Shown: positions 1 to 7,936, numbered from the stretch's first letter. The stretch is 20,372 nt of DNA from Pseudomonadota bacterium (GCA_015486505.1 WFRP01000086.1:1-20372), one strand, 5' to 3'. Notes: generated by a model not told the origin, from the letters alone. Numbers and translations are program-made.

Positions 1-1114
1 CCGGGGTTATAACTTCGACCTCAGCCCCTGTGGCAAGCCGGTCTTTAATGCTGAGCCGCACCCGACAGACACCAGTTTCACTAAAATCATCGAAAACTTC
101 CTGAACCAGAGCACAAAAATGATAGCTACGAATATAAGCTGAGCTTTCCAGATATTGCAGGTTTTTCAGTGACGGCGAATTTACGCCCGCCGCAGCATCA
201 ATAAAACCCTCATTATAGCGTCGATGACTGACCCGGGTCAATTCATTTTTCCAAAGTTCTATCTGCGCCGATGAAAATGCGGTTTCTCCGGAATCAAGAT
301 AGTCCAGCGCCTGCCGATAAACCCGAGTCACCACGGCGACATAATAGGCGCTTTTCATACGTCCTTCAATCTTGAAAGAGTGCAGGCCGATAGCTTTTAA
401 TTCGGGCAGGCGGGCGATTAAACAGAGATCTTTAGCATTAAAAATATAACTGCCGCGCTCGTCCTCTTCGAGAGCCATGAATTCACCGGGCCGGGTCTCT
501 TCCTGCAGCGCGTACTTCCAGCGACAGGGCTGAGCGCAATCACCGCGATTGGCGGGCCGGCCGGTCAAGGCGGCGCTTAACAGACAACGGCCGGAGTAAG
601 CCATACACATAGCCCCGTGAACAAACACCTCGCACTCCAGGCCGGGAACCTGCTGTACCACTTGCTGCATATCAGCAAGTGACAATTCACGGGCCAGATT
701 AATCCGGGTTACGCCATGTTCATGCCAGAATTTGGCCGTATGCCAGTTTAAGGTATTGGCCTGGGTACTGAGATGGAGAGCGACAGCAGGCAGGATTTTT
801 TGACAGAGTCTGACTACTCCGGGATCACCGACGATCAGGGCATCCGGCGGCAAACCCTTGAGTTCTTCAAGAAAATCGGCAAGTTCCGTAAAGTCATTAT
901 TGTAGGGGAGCAGGTTAAGAGTAAGATAGGCCTTGACATTACGTTCACGGCAATAGGATATTGCCGCAAACGTCTCCGCCAATGAGAAATTACCGGCGCG
1001 CTGCCGCAGGCTGAAACGCTGGCCGCCGAAATAAACCGCGTCGGCACCATAAGCTACGGCGATCTCAAGTTTTTCCCAGTTACCGGCCGGTACCAGCAAC
1101 TCAGGTAACGTCAT
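1..1114 (-). CDS. trhP: U32-family tRNA U34 hydroxylase TrhP-like, C-terminus beyond window edge
   Basis: Reading the minus strand from the ATG at 1114 gives 371 codons without a stop, running off the left edge, so the C-terminus is missing. The protein begins MTLPELLVPAGN and carries the U32 signature HGAMCMAYSGRC at about residues 166-177. Four cysteines (C170, C177, C193, C197) match the cluster-binding set expected in this family. Downstream stretches AKDL and FKIEGRMKS also match the E. coli YegQ/TrhP type rather than a true protease. TrhP makes 5-hydroxyuridine at tRNA position 34, using prephenate, as the first step towards cmo5U/mo5U. The start overlaps the end of the upstream GntR gene by 14 bp, so the two are translationally coupled. 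RlhA, the rRNA-modifying paralogue, is the alternative; the N-terminal half favours TrhP. The substrate is inferred from homology. Confidence 0.88.
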   Translation of the reverse strand, partial: MTLPELLVPAGNWEKLEIAVAYGADAVYFGGQRFSLRQRAGNFSLAETFAAISYCRERNVKAYLTLNLLPYNNDFTELADFLEELKGLPPDALIVGDPGVVRLCQKILPAVALHLSTQANTLNWHTAKFWHEHGVTRINLARELSLADMQQVVQQVPGLECEVFVHGAMCMAYSGRCLLSAALTGRPANRGDCAQPCRWKYALQEETRPGEFMALEEDERGSYIFNAKDLCLIARLPELKAIGLHSFKIEGRMKSAYYVAVVTRVYRQALDYLDSGETAFSSAQIELWKNELTRVSHRRYNEGFIDAAAGVNSPSLKNLQYLESSAYIRSYHFCALVQEVFDDFSETGVCRVRLSIKDRLATGAEVEVITP

Positions 1115-1793
1115 TACCGGCGCTACCATCCTCATACTGCCTGATATTCTCAGCAATATGCAAAATATTCTGCTCCACAATCTCGCGCACTCGCCGGCAA
1201 TCACGTGATTCAAAAGCGGCAATCAAATTACCATGCGTCTCGGAGCAGGTAATAAATATTTCGGGATGATCATTAAAGATTTTTTCCAGGCGCCGGATAT
1301 GAAAACCGAGCTGCTGAATTACCAGAGCCAGTTTGCGATTAGCGGTCCGGCTGAGAAAGGTTTGGTGAAATTCATCATGAATCCGCAGGTAATGAGTAAA
1401 ATCACTGGATTTAACCGCGGCCATCTCTTCTTCATTCAGACGTTTCAATTTATTTAAATCACGTTCACTCAGAGAATCGACCACATTGGCGGCGGCGAAA
1501 GCTTCAAGACAGGCTTTAATCTGAAAATATTCATAGAGATCTGCCAGTGAAAATTCACTGACAATCGTTCCCCGCCGCGGTATAATTGAAACAAAACCTT
1601 CGCTCTCCAGCATCCGGATGGCTTCACGAATCGGGGTGCGGCTGATATGTAATTCTTCAGCCAACTTGGCTTCAGAAATTTTCTCTCCCGGTTTAAGTTT
1701 GCCGACAATAATGGCTTCGCGCACGAAATTGGCAATCTTGTCGGGCAGGGGCTGATGTTCGGCGATACTGCTTTCCAATGTATTAATTCTCAT
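1101..1793 (-). CDS. GntR-family regulator, FadR/FCD subfamily (first of a tandem pair)
   Basis: This is a 230-residue protein with an N-terminal winged helix-turn-helix (about residues 10-80) containing SRTPIREAIRMLESEGF, the classic GntR recognition region. An all-helical FCD ligand-binding domain follows (about 85-220), including the DEFHQTFL and ETHGNLI segments that normally contribute metal or ligand contacts. Length is normal for the subfamily. FCD regulators usually control uptake or catabolism of organic acids and respond to a carboxylate effector; no target operon of that type lies in this window. The gene lies 38 bp downstream of a second, clearly related GntR gene and overlaps trhP, so all three probably form one minus-strand transcript. 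The effector cannot be read from the sequence. Confidence 0.93.
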   Translation of the reverse strand: MRINTLESSIAEHQPLPDKIANFVREAIIVGKLKPGEKISEAKLAEELHISRTPIREAIRMLESEGFVSIIPRRGTIVSEFSLADLYEYFQIKACLEAFAAANVVDSLSERDLNKLKRLNEEEMAAVKSSDFTHYLRIHDEFHQTFLSRTANRKLALVIQQLGFHIRRLEKIFNDHPEIFITCSETHGNLIAAFESRDCRRVREIVEQNILHIAENIRQYEDGSAGNDVT

Positions 1794-1831
1794 CTCTCAC
1801 CTCAAAATGATGATGGTGTAAGTTTGCATTA

Positions 1832-2515
1832 TCACTCTATGGTATTTTTACTGGCGGAACTGAATTCTTTCAACAAAACCTCTAAGCCTAAGCGGGCATT
1901 CATTTTCATACAGGCTTCAGCGCGCTCGCCGTCACCACTCCTGATTGCCGCGACAATGTCGGCATGTTCGCGTAATATCTCTTCAACATGCACTAAAGAC
2001 GCAACGTAGAAGCGAAAACGCAGAAACTGGCGCACCAGACCGCTGACAACCTGTTTAATCTTACGGTTATCACAGACTTCCAATATAAGTTCATGAAAAG
2101 CGTTGTGGGCCCGGGTCATACCGGAAACATCCTGACGCTCGGCACAGAGCCTGATCTCTTTATTAAACTGTTCCAGACGCAGGATGTCATTTTCGGTCAT
2201 CCGGTCAACCGCCTGCCGCGCGGCATAACCCTCCAAAACTCCTTTTATTTCATAAAAATCCCGGATGTCTTTTTCTTCTATCGCGGAAACCACCGCTCCT
2301 TTACGCGGCATGATCGTCAAAAAACCCTCGGACTCCAACTGCCGGAAAGCCTCGCGAATCGGGGTCCGGCTGATACCGAAACGTTCAGCCACCTCAAGTT
2401 CGGTAATCCGCTCTCCCGGTCTTATTTTCTGCCCTATAATCGCCTCTCTTAAAACCTCGACAATTTTTTCGCGCAGGGTTTTATGCTCAGAAATGACTGA
2501 GGATATATTTTTCAT
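1832..2515 (-). CDS. GntR-family regulator, FadR/FCD subfamily (second of a tandem pair)
   Basis: This 227-residue protein has the same architecture as its downstream neighbour: a winged HTH with SRTPIREAFRQLESEGF at about residues 50-66, then an FCD domain containing HNAFHELIL and REHADIVAAI. The two proteins align closely through the DNA-binding domain and the first FCD helices (YEIKGVLEGYAA against FQIKACLEAFAA), which indicates an old tandem duplication. Divergence is greater near the C-terminus, so effectors may differ. It is the first gene of the minus-strand unit and diverges from fapA across a 143-bp spacer with repeated and palindromic motifs, so autoregulation or control of the divergent fapA-motAB unit is possible but unproven. 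Confidence 0.93.
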   Translation of the reverse strand: MKNISSVISEHKTLREKIVEVLREAIIGQKIRPGERITELEVAERFGISRTPIREAFRQLESEGFLTIMPRKGAVVSAIEEKDIRDFYEIKGVLEGYAARQAVDRMTENDILRLEQFNKEIRLCAERQDVSGMTRAHNAFHELILEVCDNRKIKQVVSGLVRQFLRFRFYVASLVHVEEILREHADIVAAIRSGDGERAEACMKMNARLGLEVLLKEFSSASKNTIE

Positions 2516-2530
2516 ATGAAACCAAAAAAC

Positions 2531-2637
2531 TTATGGATAAATTCTTAATTTTATGGGATAATTCGGAAGAGGGTATTTGCGCTTACGATTTAGACAATTC
2601 CCGACTTAACAAAACCCTGCGGATGATATACAGTATA
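2531..2637. promoter_or_regulatory. Divergent GntR/fapA spacer with candidate operator motifs
   Basis: Two near-identical direct repeats lie 20 bp apart: TTATGGATAAATTC at 2531-2544 and TTATGGGATAATTC at 2551-2564. Further right is an odd-length palindrome, TATACAGTATA (2627-2637), followed by CAA, so it holds a GTATACAA half-site of the kind seen in FCD-type GntR operators. A loose TTAACA (2606-2611) to TATACA (2627-2632) pairing could be a promoter for fapA, but the spacer is only 15 bp. The motifs are seen directly; their binding by either GntR protein is inference. Confidence 0.4.
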
Positions 2638-2658
2638 CAATAAAAAGTCAAGGAATTT

Positions 2659-3849
2659 ATGCCATATCGAGTCATTCAATTATTCGGCAAAGATCTGCAG
2701 CCGGCCCCTGATGCCGATGTGGTTGTTGATTACTACCACTCTGATCTGGCCACCCCGGTAACCTGCGGCCAACCCCTTGCCCGCCTGGAATTAACCGCCC
2801 CGGCAACCGACACCGCCGCCGACCGGCAAGATGACCGCCGGAATCTTATTATCAATGAGCCGACGGAAATAGTTTCAGCCACGGTTGAACTTGCCGATAA
2901 AAAAGGTGAGCTTTTAATAATCAGCCGCAAAGATGGTTTTCCGGCGCTGGTTGAACAAAAAATTGTGGTTTATGACCGGCTCGTCATCAACAGTGATATA
3001 AATTTTCATACCGGCAATATCGACTGCCCCGGCGATGTCCTGATAAACGGCTCGATTATGGCCGGATTCAAGGTTAAAGCCGCTAACCTGACTGTAAACG
3101 GCAGTATCGAAAATGCCGAGGTTGTCAGCCGGGGTGACCTTATCTGCAGCGGCGGGATTGTCGCCTGTAACGATTTTCCTTTAAGCTGCAGCGGTAATCT
3201 CTGGGCCAAATATATTGAAAATTCAAGCCTTGAAATTAAAAATAATCTCTTTATTTCCGGCTCATCTCTACATAGTTCAATTAAAGTCGGCGGCAGTATC
3301 ATTCTCTGCCACGATTCAGCCATCCTCGTCGGCGGTAAATGTGAAGCCGGACACTCTCTTTACAGTGGCGTCATCGGCGCCAAATGGGCCACGCCGACGG
3401 AAATTATTCTCGGCTGCGAACCTTTTCTTGCCCAAAAACTTAAAAATCATTGCCAAAAACTCAAAAAAATTGCTACAGAGCTGGAAGAACTTAAAGACAG
3501 AATTGCGCAAATCAACACTTATCTGCAACATGAGGAAGGTGAAACCACCAGTAAAGAGGCGCATGAACTGCAAAAAGAGCGCGAATTATTAGAGAGCAAG
3601 CTGAGTTTTACTGCGCAAAAACACGCAAGTGCCCGGCAAGAATGTAAACAACTGGAACAAAAAATTGCGGAATTCAAAAAAAATAACCGCGATGCCGGTC
3701 TTCATGTTGCGAATCAACTTTTCAGCGGGGTCAGCTTGACCATCAAGGATGCAAGCACCCGCATTGAAGAGGAAAGCACCGGGGTTACGGTTTTTGACGA
3801 AAACCGGATCAACCGGGAAATTGCTGATCGAGACCAAAAACAGCGTTAA
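2659..3849 (+). CDS. FapA family protein (DUF342)
   Basis: This is a 396-residue protein. Residues about 85-250 are glycine-punctuated short repeats (FHTGNIDCPGDVLINGSI, then GSIENAEV, GGIVA, AKYIENSSLEI, VGGSIILC), typical of the right-handed beta-helix of FapA/DUF342 proteins. A charged coiled coil follows (about 255-345, rich in K, E, L and Q), with a short C-terminal domain. No signal peptide or membrane segment is visible, so it is probably cytoplasmic. AAGGA at 2649-2653 precedes the ATG at normal spacing. FapA-type proteins are linked to polymer assembly and to cell-shape or motility loci, but the biochemical role is not settled. Being directly upstream of motAB in the same direction suggests a motility link. 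The domain call is secure and the function is not. Confidence 0.85.
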   Translation: MPYRVIQLFGKDLQPAPDADVVVDYYHSDLATPVTCGQPLARLELTAPATDTAADRQDDRRNLIINEPTEIVSATVELADKKGELLIISRKDGFPALVEQKIVVYDRLVINSDINFHTGNIDCPGDVLINGSIMAGFKVKAANLTVNGSIENAEVVSRGDLICSGGIVACNDFPLSCSGNLWAKYIENSSLEIKNNLFISGSSLHSSIKVGGSIILCHDSAILVGGKCEAGHSLYSGVIGAKWATPTEIILGCEPFLAQKLKNHCQKLKKIATELEELKDRIAQINTYLQHEEGETTSKEAHELQKERELLESKLSFTAQKHASARQECKQLEQKIAEFKKNNRDAGLHVANQLFSGVSLTIKDASTRIEEESTGVTVFDENRINREIADRDQKQR

Positions 3850-3883
3850 AGCGCTGATGCGGGAATAAATCACACAACCCAAT

Positions 3884-3900
3884 CGGGCCTTTTCGGCCCG
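3884..3900 (+). other. Hairpin between fapA and motA
   Basis: CGGGCC (3884-3889) and GGCCCG (3895-3900) form a perfect 6-bp GC-rich stem with a 5-nt loop. No T-tract follows, so it is not a standard intrinsic terminator. It could act as an mRNA end-stabiliser or a partial attenuator between fapA and motA. Confidence 0.4.
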
Positions 3901-3935
3901 CAAATAAGCGCTCTTTAAGGATTTAGTTAACAACC

Positions 3936-4697
3936 ATGGATATTGCGACCATACTCGGAATTGTTTCCGGCTTCGGCCTCGTTTTCGGAGCTATTATAAT
4001 GGGTAGTGGCCTCGGGGCTTTTATTGATCCGCCTTCCCTGTTAATCGTCGGCGGCGGCTCTGTTGCCGCCATGCTAATTGCCTACCCTTTAAGCACAGTT
4101 ATCGGTTCAATCAAAATCGCTTTAAAAGCGTTTTTCAGCCCCAAACAATCTCCGGACGAGGTTATTGAAAAGATTGTTGATCTGGCCATTAAAGCCCGGA
4201 AAGAGAGTATTATTGCTCTGGAAAAGGAGGAGATTGACGATCCCTTCCTCGCCAAAGGTGTACGTCTGGTTGTCGACGGCACCGCCCCCAATCTGGTAAG
4301 CTCAATCCTGAGGACGGAAATCGGTTTTATGAAACAGCGCCACCTTTCCGGCCAGGCGGTTTTTAAATTCCTCGGGGCCATGGGTCCGGCCTACGGTATG
4401 ATCGGCACCCTGATTGGTCTGGTGCAGATGCTCCAGAGCCTTGATGACCCCAGTTCGATCGGCCCGGCCATGGCGGTTGCCCTGCTTACGACCTTTTACG
4501 GAGCCATTCTTGCCAACATTATCGCCATTCCGATTGCCGAAAAACTCGGCGGCAAATCCGGCGATGAAGTTTTAATGATGGAGGTGACGATTCAGGGAGT
4601 ACTCGCCATCCTCGAAGGCGATAACCCGATAATTGTGCGCAGTAAACTTGAGGCTTTTCTTTCACCAGGTCAGCGCAAACCCGCTGATGATGAATAA
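3936..4697 (+). CDS. motA: Flagellar motor stator protein MotA (PomA-like)
   Basis: At 253 residues this matches the normal MotA/PomA length. It begins MDIATILGIVSGF, close to Vibrio PomA, and has four predicted membrane segments (about 5-25, 35-50, 145-170, 180-200). The large cytoplasmic loop between segments 2 and 3 carries the charged stretch ARKESIIALEKEEI that contacts FliG. The conserved GPAYGMIGTLIGLVQML (with the key proline) and GPAMAVALLTTFYGAILAN motifs are intact. MotA and MotB together form the ion-conducting stator that drives flagellar rotation. It precedes motB by 12 bp. TAAGGA at 3917-3922 is somewhat distant (13 bp) from the ATG. The Na+ rather than H+ assignment comes from resemblance to PomA and the PomB-like partner, and is inference. 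Confidence 0.95.
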   Translation: MDIATILGIVSGFGLVFGAIIMGSGLGAFIDPPSLLIVGGGSVAAMLIAYPLSTVIGSIKIALKAFFSPKQSPDEVIEKIVDLAIKARKESIIALEKEEIDDPFLAKGVRLVVDGTAPNLVSSILRTEIGFMKQRHLSGQAVFKFLGAMGPAYGMIGTLIGLVQMLQSLDDPSSIGPAMAVALLTTFYGAILANIIAIPIAEKLGGKSGDEVLMMEVTIQGVLAILEGDNPIIVRSKLEAFLSPGQRKPADDE

Positions 4698-4709
4698 GGA
4701 TGAATAAAA

Positions 4710-5438
4710 ATGGCTGAAGAAGAACAACAGGAATGTGATTGTCCCCCTTGTGAAGAGGGCGCCCCGGCCTGGATGGCAACCTTTGCCGACCTGTCCACCC
4801 TGCTGATGACTTTTTTTGTCCTCCTCCTCTCATTTGCCAATATGGATGTTGTCAAATTCAGGGAGATGGCCGGTTCAGTAAAAGATGCCTTCGGAACCCA
4901 GGTTGAAAATCCGGGCTCGTTTGAGGAAAGATCCGATACCGCGGTCACGATACAGCTTTCAGAAGAGGAAAACCGCACCATTGACATGATGCAGATGGGA
5001 GAGCAAATTCGCAAAACCGTGGAAGAACAGGATCTCGAAAACAAAACCGATATAAAAGTCGATGACAGCGGGGTTATTTTAACCGTTGACGGTACTTTTA
5101 TGTTTGACGGCGGATCAGCTGAGTTAAAGCCTGAATTTGAAAAGTTTCTGGCTGAAATTGCCAAGATAATTGAAGAAAATGATTATCCCCTGGCGATCGA
5201 GGGGCACACCGATAATATCCCGATCAAATCACCGATCTACCCCTCCAACTGGGAGCTCTCATCCGCCCGGGCAACCGCGGTACTCCGCTATCTGATTGAT
5301 AAGTATAAAGTTCCCGCTAAACGTTTAATGGCGGTCGGTTACTCTGACACCAGGCCGCTGGTGCCCAACGATTCACCGGAAAACCGGGCCAAAAATCGCC
5401 GGGTAGAATTTCATTTCAAAAAAAATCCGGAAAAATAG
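4710..5438 (+). CDS. motB: Flagellar motor stator protein MotB (PomB-like, OmpA domain)
   Basis: This 242-residue protein has a short acidic, cysteine-bearing N-terminus (C9, C11, C14 in CDCPPC) and one transmembrane helix (about 22-43) containing the ion-binding aspartate D27 in WMATFADLSTLL. A plug/linker follows, then a C-terminal OmpA-like peptidoglycan-binding domain (about 130-235) with IEGHTDNIPI, NWELSSARA and NRRVEF. The N-terminus plus MDVVKF and MAGSVK closely resembles Vibrio PomB, supporting a sodium-type stator. AAGGA at 4696-4700 overlaps the motA stop codon and serves the ATG at 4710, so the two are translationally coupled. No flagellar filament or chemotaxis genes are nearby, which is common for motAB. 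Confidence 0.95.
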   Translation: MAEEEQQECDCPPCEEGAPAWMATFADLSTLLMTFFVLLLSFANMDVVKFREMAGSVKDAFGTQVENPGSFEERSDTAVTIQLSEEENRTIDMMQMGEQIRKTVEEQDLENKTDIKVDDSGVILTVDGTFMFDGGSAELKPEFEKFLAEIAKIIEENDYPLAIEGHTDNIPIKSPIYPSNWELSSARATAVLRYLIDKYKVPAKRLMAVGYSDTRPLVPNDSPENRAKNRRVEFHFKKNPEK

Positions 5439-5462
5439 CATTCCGCTATCGCTACCACATAT

Positions 5463-5483
5463 ACACAAGTAACTTGTGTTTTT
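5463..5483 (+). terminator. Candidate intrinsic terminator after motB
   Basis: ACACAAG (5463-5469) and CTTGTGT (5473-5479) form a perfect 7-bp stem with a TAA loop, followed by a run of five Ts (5479-5483). It lies 25 bp after the motB stop codon. The stem is AT-rich and therefore weak, but position and T-run fit an intrinsic terminator. Confidence 0.5.
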
Positions 5484-5485
5484 CC

Positions 5486-5625
5486 CCTGCGACCCTGCGA
5501 CCCTGCGCCTCTGCGCGAAAACTGCTTTTACCTCGCGGAAAGGCGCAGAGAAACAAATAGCAAGAAAATCTGTGTTAATCTGTGGTTTTATAACCTCAGG
5601 TTGAACCACACCAATGGACACAGAT
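5486..5625. repeat. Low-complexity and inverted-repeat block between motB and cobD
   Basis: A tandem CTGCGACC-type run (about 5487-5515) leads into an inverted repeat, CTCTGCGC (5509-5516) with GCGCAGAG (5543-5550). A second inverted repeat follows: ATCTGTGT and TGTGGTT (5568-5587) against AACCACA and ACACAGAT (5604-5625). No coding potential is evident. Together with the terminator and family 1 copy it accounts for most of the gap 5439-5829. I recall similar TCTGTGTTAATCTGTGG-type sequence as dispersed intergenic repeats in other genomes, but cannot confirm this here. Confidence 0.55.
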
Positions 5626-5685
5626 AAAGTTCTTATAATTTCAAATATTTACAAAGCGTTGCCGAGAAGGGCCTTCATAAAATTC

Positions 5686-5833
5686 AGTACCTTACAGGTT
5701 ATTTTCTGCACGAAAAAACAAGGTTTAATAGTCAGAAAATGTTCTGGTAAGAGTACTTATTTGCGCCCAACGGATTGGCCCGGGTACGGGCCGAAAATGA
5801 CCTGTTTTGGTTGTGGGTTTATTCCCGCATCAG
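5686..5833 (+). repeat. Family 1 hairpin repeat, copy 1
   Basis: The copy runs from AGTACCTTACAGG to CCCGCATCAG. The left hairpin pairs AGTAC (5686-5690) with GTACT (5753-5757), CTTAC (5691-5695) with GTAAG (5747-5751), and ATTTTCTG (5701-5708) with CAGAAAAT (5733-5740). The second half ends in a GTGGG/CCCGC hairpin with one G-T pair. Its last four bases overlap the 3' end of the convergent cobD gene and include that gene's stop codon. It shares sequence and orientation with the other family 1 copies in this window. Confidence 0.85.
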
Positions 5834-6960
5834 ATATAACTCCGACTGCCGGTAATTTTCTCCTCTTGAAAAGCCGACAAGCCCTTCAGCAGACGCTGAT
5901 TTTCCGCCCGGTTTTTTACGGCAAAGCGGACAAAATTATCACTGAGTCCGGCATAATCACCGCAGAGACGAATCAGGATATTATCCCGGGAAAAAAGATA
6001 GTCCCGCAATTTTTTGCCATTTATTTTACTGTCCATCCGGGTTAAAATATAGTTGGCCGCTGCCGGATAGGATTTAAGAAACTCCAGTTTATTCAATCCA
6101 TTACCGAGATACGCCCGCTCCTCAGCAATAAAGGCCCGGGTCTTTTCAATAAATTCATTATCATTTGCCAAAGCCGTTACCGCGGCATTCAAGGCTAAAG
6201 TATTGACACTCCAGGGTTCAAGACAACTGAGCAGACGCCAATTCAGAGAACGGCCGCTTAAGAGATAACCGCAGCGAATTCCGGCCAGAGCGTAAATCTT
6301 TGTCAATGAACGTAAGACTATAAGATTATCAAATTCCTCCACCCGGCTGCCGCAGGATGCCGCAAAACCGACGAAATCGATAAAAGCCTCATCCAGAACC
6401 AGGATTATCCCTGCCTTTTTAAAGTCCGATATAATCTTCTCCAAATCCATAATCGACCATAAATGTCCGGTCGGATTGTTGGGGTTACAGATAAAAACCA
6501 GATCGGGCCGGGCTTTAACCGTAGAAGCAATGATCTTTTCTAAAGTTATTTTTTTTCCCGGGTTTAAACAATCAAAATTTACAACTTCACTATGCGCCTG
6601 TTTTAAAGCACGCTCATATTCAGTAAAAGTCGGTGACCAGATGATTGATTTTTTCGGCTGCAGCGCCCGGGTTAAAAGATATATAAGCGCACTTGAGCCA
6701 TTGCCGACTATTACATTTTCCGCAGCTAAATTGTGGCGTTCGGCCACAGAAAAACGTAAACTTTCCCCGTCTATTTCCGGGTAATTGGCTAAATTTGATA
6801 AAGCCTCTTGCAGAGCTGAATCAACCCCGGGAGGTAGTCCCAGGGGGTTGATATTAGCCGAAAAATCTATTATTTCATCAATCCTGATGCCGTATTTCCG
6901 GGCCTGGCGAAAAACTTCCCCACCATGCACCGCCAGAGCCTGATTTTTCCTTTCACTCAC
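5830..6960 (-). CDS. cobD: Threonine-phosphate decarboxylase (CobD, PLP fold type I)
   Basis: This is a class I/II aminotransferase-fold PLP enzyme of about 376 residues. Near the N-terminus, HGGEVF and IDFSANINPLGLP are characteristic of L-threonine-O-3-phosphate decarboxylase, which makes aminopropanol phosphate for the nucleotide loop of cobalamin. NPNNPTG, VLDEAFIDF and the PLP-lysine motif SLTKIYALAGIRCGY are intact. I prefer the GTG at 6960: AAGGA at 6973-6969 lies 8 bp from it but only 2 bp from the in-frame TTG at 6966. It follows cbiB by about 20 bp on the same strand, which fits one B12 transcript. A histidinol-phosphate aminotransferase is the main alternative, but the N-terminal motif and cbiB argue against it. 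The stop codon lies in a family 1 repeat. In the Pseudomonas naming scheme this protein is CobC. Confidence 0.9.
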   Translation of the reverse strand: MSERKNQALAVHGGEVFRQARKYGIRIDEIIDFSANINPLGLPPGVDSALQEALSNLANYPEIDGESLRFSVAERHNLAAENVIVGNGSSALIYLLTRALQPKKSIIWSPTFTEYERALKQAHSEVVNFDCLNPGKKITLEKIIASTVKARPDLVFICNPNNPTGHLWSIMDLEKIISDFKKAGIILVLDEAFIDFVGFAASCGSRVEEFDNLIVLRSLTKIYALAGIRCGYLLSGRSLNWRLLSCLEPWSVNTLALNAAVTALANDNEFIEKTRAFIAEERAYLGNGLNKLEFLKSYPAAANYILTRMDSKINGKKLRDYLFSRDNILIRLCGDYAGLSDNFVRFAVKNRAENQRLLKGLSAFQEEKITGSRSYI

Positions 6961-6982
6961 TGACAATATCCTTGAGAATAGA

Positions 6983-7936
6983 TCAGCAACCGATTACCGC
7001 CACTGAAATTAGAATAATTGAACCTGAATAGAGGATATTTACAGCTTCGAAAATATACTCTCCCGCAACCTGATTTAAGGGATCACCGATAAATGGTTTT
7101 TTTACAAGCCTACCATGATAAAAATTATCCCCGCCTAAACGCAGGCCCAGAACTCCGGCCATCGCCGCTTCCGGATAGCCGCTGTTCGGGCTGCTGTGCG
7201 CCTTACTATCCCTTTTCAAGATCCGCCAACCCTCGCGCCAATTCCGGCCCTTAATCATAGCGGCGGCAATTATCAGCAACCCACTTAAACGAGCCGGAAT
7301 AAAATTGGCTAAATCGTCAAGATAAGCCGCCGCCCGGCCAAAATAGAGGTAGTGGCGATTTTTATAGCCCAGCATTGAATCCAGGGTATTTACTGCTTTA
7401 TAGGCCCAGGCCAAAGGTAAGCCGCCAAGCCAGAAATAAAAAAGCGGGGCAACCACCCCGTCACTGAAATTTTCCGCGACCGTTTCGATTACCGCCCGAT
7501 AGATTTCATCTTCATCAAGTTGAGCGGTTTCCCGGCCGACGATTCGCCCTAAAGCTGTCCGGCCGGCAATTAAACCTTCACTTTGCAAGGTTAATAAAAC
7601 ATTCCGAGCCTCGTCTGCCAGGCCGCCGCAGGCCACCACAGCATAAACCAGATAGAAAAAAAGCAGGTAATAGAGATAAATTCCCAGAAACAAACCTGTA
7701 AAAAGTAATATTTTGACAAAACAGTAAGTTACAGCAACTACCGCAATCGTTAAAAATAACCCGGCAAAAAACTCTTTTCGGGGATTTTCTCTGTCCGGAT
7801 ATAAAAAATCTTCACCTCTTTTTATGAGATAACCAATGGCAATTACCGGATGATAATCTCCGGTAAGACGGTCACCCAACCTTAAATCAGCAATTACCGC
7901 CAGTAAAAATATTAAATTAATGACAAAATTATCCAT
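6983..7936 (-). CDS. cbiB: Adenosylcobinamide-phosphate synthase CbiB
   Basis: This 317-residue multi-pass membrane protein has the CbiB landmarks. These are DLRLGD and HPVIAIGYLI near the N-terminus, FSDGVVAPLFYFWLGGLP and AYKAVNTLDSMLGYKN in the middle, and AHSSPNSGYPEAAMAG near residue 245. CbiB joins aminopropanol phosphate to adenosylcobyric acid at the inner membrane, directly using the product of the adjacent CobD. Hydrophobic segments are at about 5-20, 55-105, 160-180, 210-230 and 295-315. Length is normal. The ATG at 7936 has no strong Shine-Dalgarno sequence. In the other nomenclature this protein is called CobD, so symbols should be matched by function. Confidence 0.93.
   Translation of the reverse strand: MDNFVINLIFLLAVIADLRLGDRLTGDYHPVIAIGYLIKRGEDFLYPDRENPRKEFFAGLFLTIAVVAVTYCFVKILLFTGLFLGIYLYYLLFFYLVYAVVACGGLADEARNVLLTLQSEGLIAGRTALGRIVGRETAQLDEDEIYRAVIETVAENFSDGVVAPLFYFWLGGLPLAWAYKAVNTLDSMLGYKNRHYLYFGRAAAYLDDLANFIPARLSGLLIIAAAMIKGRNWREGWRILKRDSKAHSSPNSGYPEAAMAGVLGLRLGGDNFYHGRLVKKPFIGDPLNQVAGEYIFEAVNILYSGSIILISVAVIGC

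Noticed and set aside
2093..2452. 119-codon frame antisense to the second GntR gene
   Set aside because: Shadow frame of a clearly recognisable GntR/FCD protein on the other strand.
3884..3900. Intrinsic terminator between fapA and motA
   Set aside because: The stem is good but there is no T-tract, so it is kept only as a hairpin.
5614..6045. 143-codon plus-strand frame
   Set aside because: It reads through the family 1 copy and then antisense to the well-supported cobD gene.
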